A stretch of DNA of 14,872 bases from Treponema sp. (lineage in GTDB: Bacteria > Spirochaetota > Spirochaetia > Treponematales > Breznakiellaceae), in NCBI GenBank assembly GCA_031271075.1, contig JAISWN010000308.1:1-14872 (forward strand), given 5' to 3'. A program made the position numbers and the translations under genes. Position 1 is the first letter of the stretch; each line of letters opens with the position of its first letter. Below the pieces are notes generated by a model. The model was not told the origin of the DNA, did not search any database, and saw nothing but the letters and a program-made list of their open reading frames with translations. Positions 14,779-14,872 of the stretch are shown here, one piece after another.

Positions 14779-14872
14779 AAAACCAGGATCTCTCCAGATT
14801 CAGCCTTATACTTGGTATTCTCAACCGGCATGAAAAGCGGCAGCTTGTTTTTGTTTTTCTATCCTTGCTTGT
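14775..14872 (+). CDS. N-terminus of probable ABC exporter (3' truncated)
   Basis: ATG 14775 overlaps the previous stop (ATGA) and has AGGA at 14761-14764, 10 nt upstream. The 32 complete codons read as a short polar start, then LILGILNRHEKRQ, then a hydrophobic run (LVFVFLSLLV) that continues past the window end. A basic amphipathic stretch followed directly by a first membrane helix is typical of MsbA/PglK-type ABC exporters, which flip lipid-linked glycans. The position in a polymer operon fits this. With so little sequence, another membrane protein is possible. Confidence 0.5.
   Translation, partial: MKNQDLSRFSLILGILNRHEKRQLVFVFLSLL

Overview
The window reads as a chromosomal segment from a spirochaete, most likely a Treponema-type host-associated species such as the termite-gut group. 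This is inferred from the mix of protein families and outer-membrane architecture; no rRNA or other phylogenetic marker is present. All recognisable genes lie on the + strand and most are tightly packed or overlapping.

Left part (1-3276): the 3' end of a NusG-type antitermination factor (LoaP/RfaH-like KOW domain), then a short structured spacer. Next come a FlaA1/CapD-type nucleotide-sugar 4,6-dehydratase without membrane segments and a DegT-type PLP sugar aminotransferase. The pair should turn a UDP-HexNAc into a UDP-4-amino-4,6-dideoxy sugar for surface glycan. Centre-left (3280-6756): a three-subunit molybdenum-hydroxylase set (large, 2Fe-2S and FAD subunits) starts 3 nt after the aminotransferase. 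Its FeS and FAD subunits look intact, but the large subunit has lost four signature cofactor/active-site motifs. This is the oddest part of the window.

Middle (6757-8585): a 464-nt gene-free stretch of hairpins, a candidate sigma-70 promoter, a leader and an intrinsic-terminator-like hairpin, followed by an AroB (3-dehydroquinate synthase) gene and a second hairpin-rich gap. Right part (8586-14872): two outer-membrane beta-barrels with signal peptides (a POTRA/Omp85-like protein and a Wzi-family capsule-attachment protein). They are followed by an IspD/TarI-like cytidylyltransferase, a UXS/ArnA-like SDR, a TagF-like polyol-phosphate transferase and the start of what looks like an ABC exporter. 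Together these suggest a CDP-activated polyol- or sugar-phosphate capsule, made in the cytoplasm, exported and held on the outer membrane.

Base composition falls steeply along the window. My hand counts for single 60-base lines are 78% G+C at 2401-2460, 50% at 9241-9300, 35% at 14041-14100 and 18% at 14221-14280. The right-hand genes therefore look acquired or exchanged. I see no CRISPR array, insertion sequence, tRNA or rRNA. The best candidates for something undescribed are the divergent molybdenum-hydroxylase-like complex embedded among glycan genes, the attenuator-like leader of aroB, and the cytidylyltransferase-SDR-transferase module beside an Omp85-like/Wzi pair.
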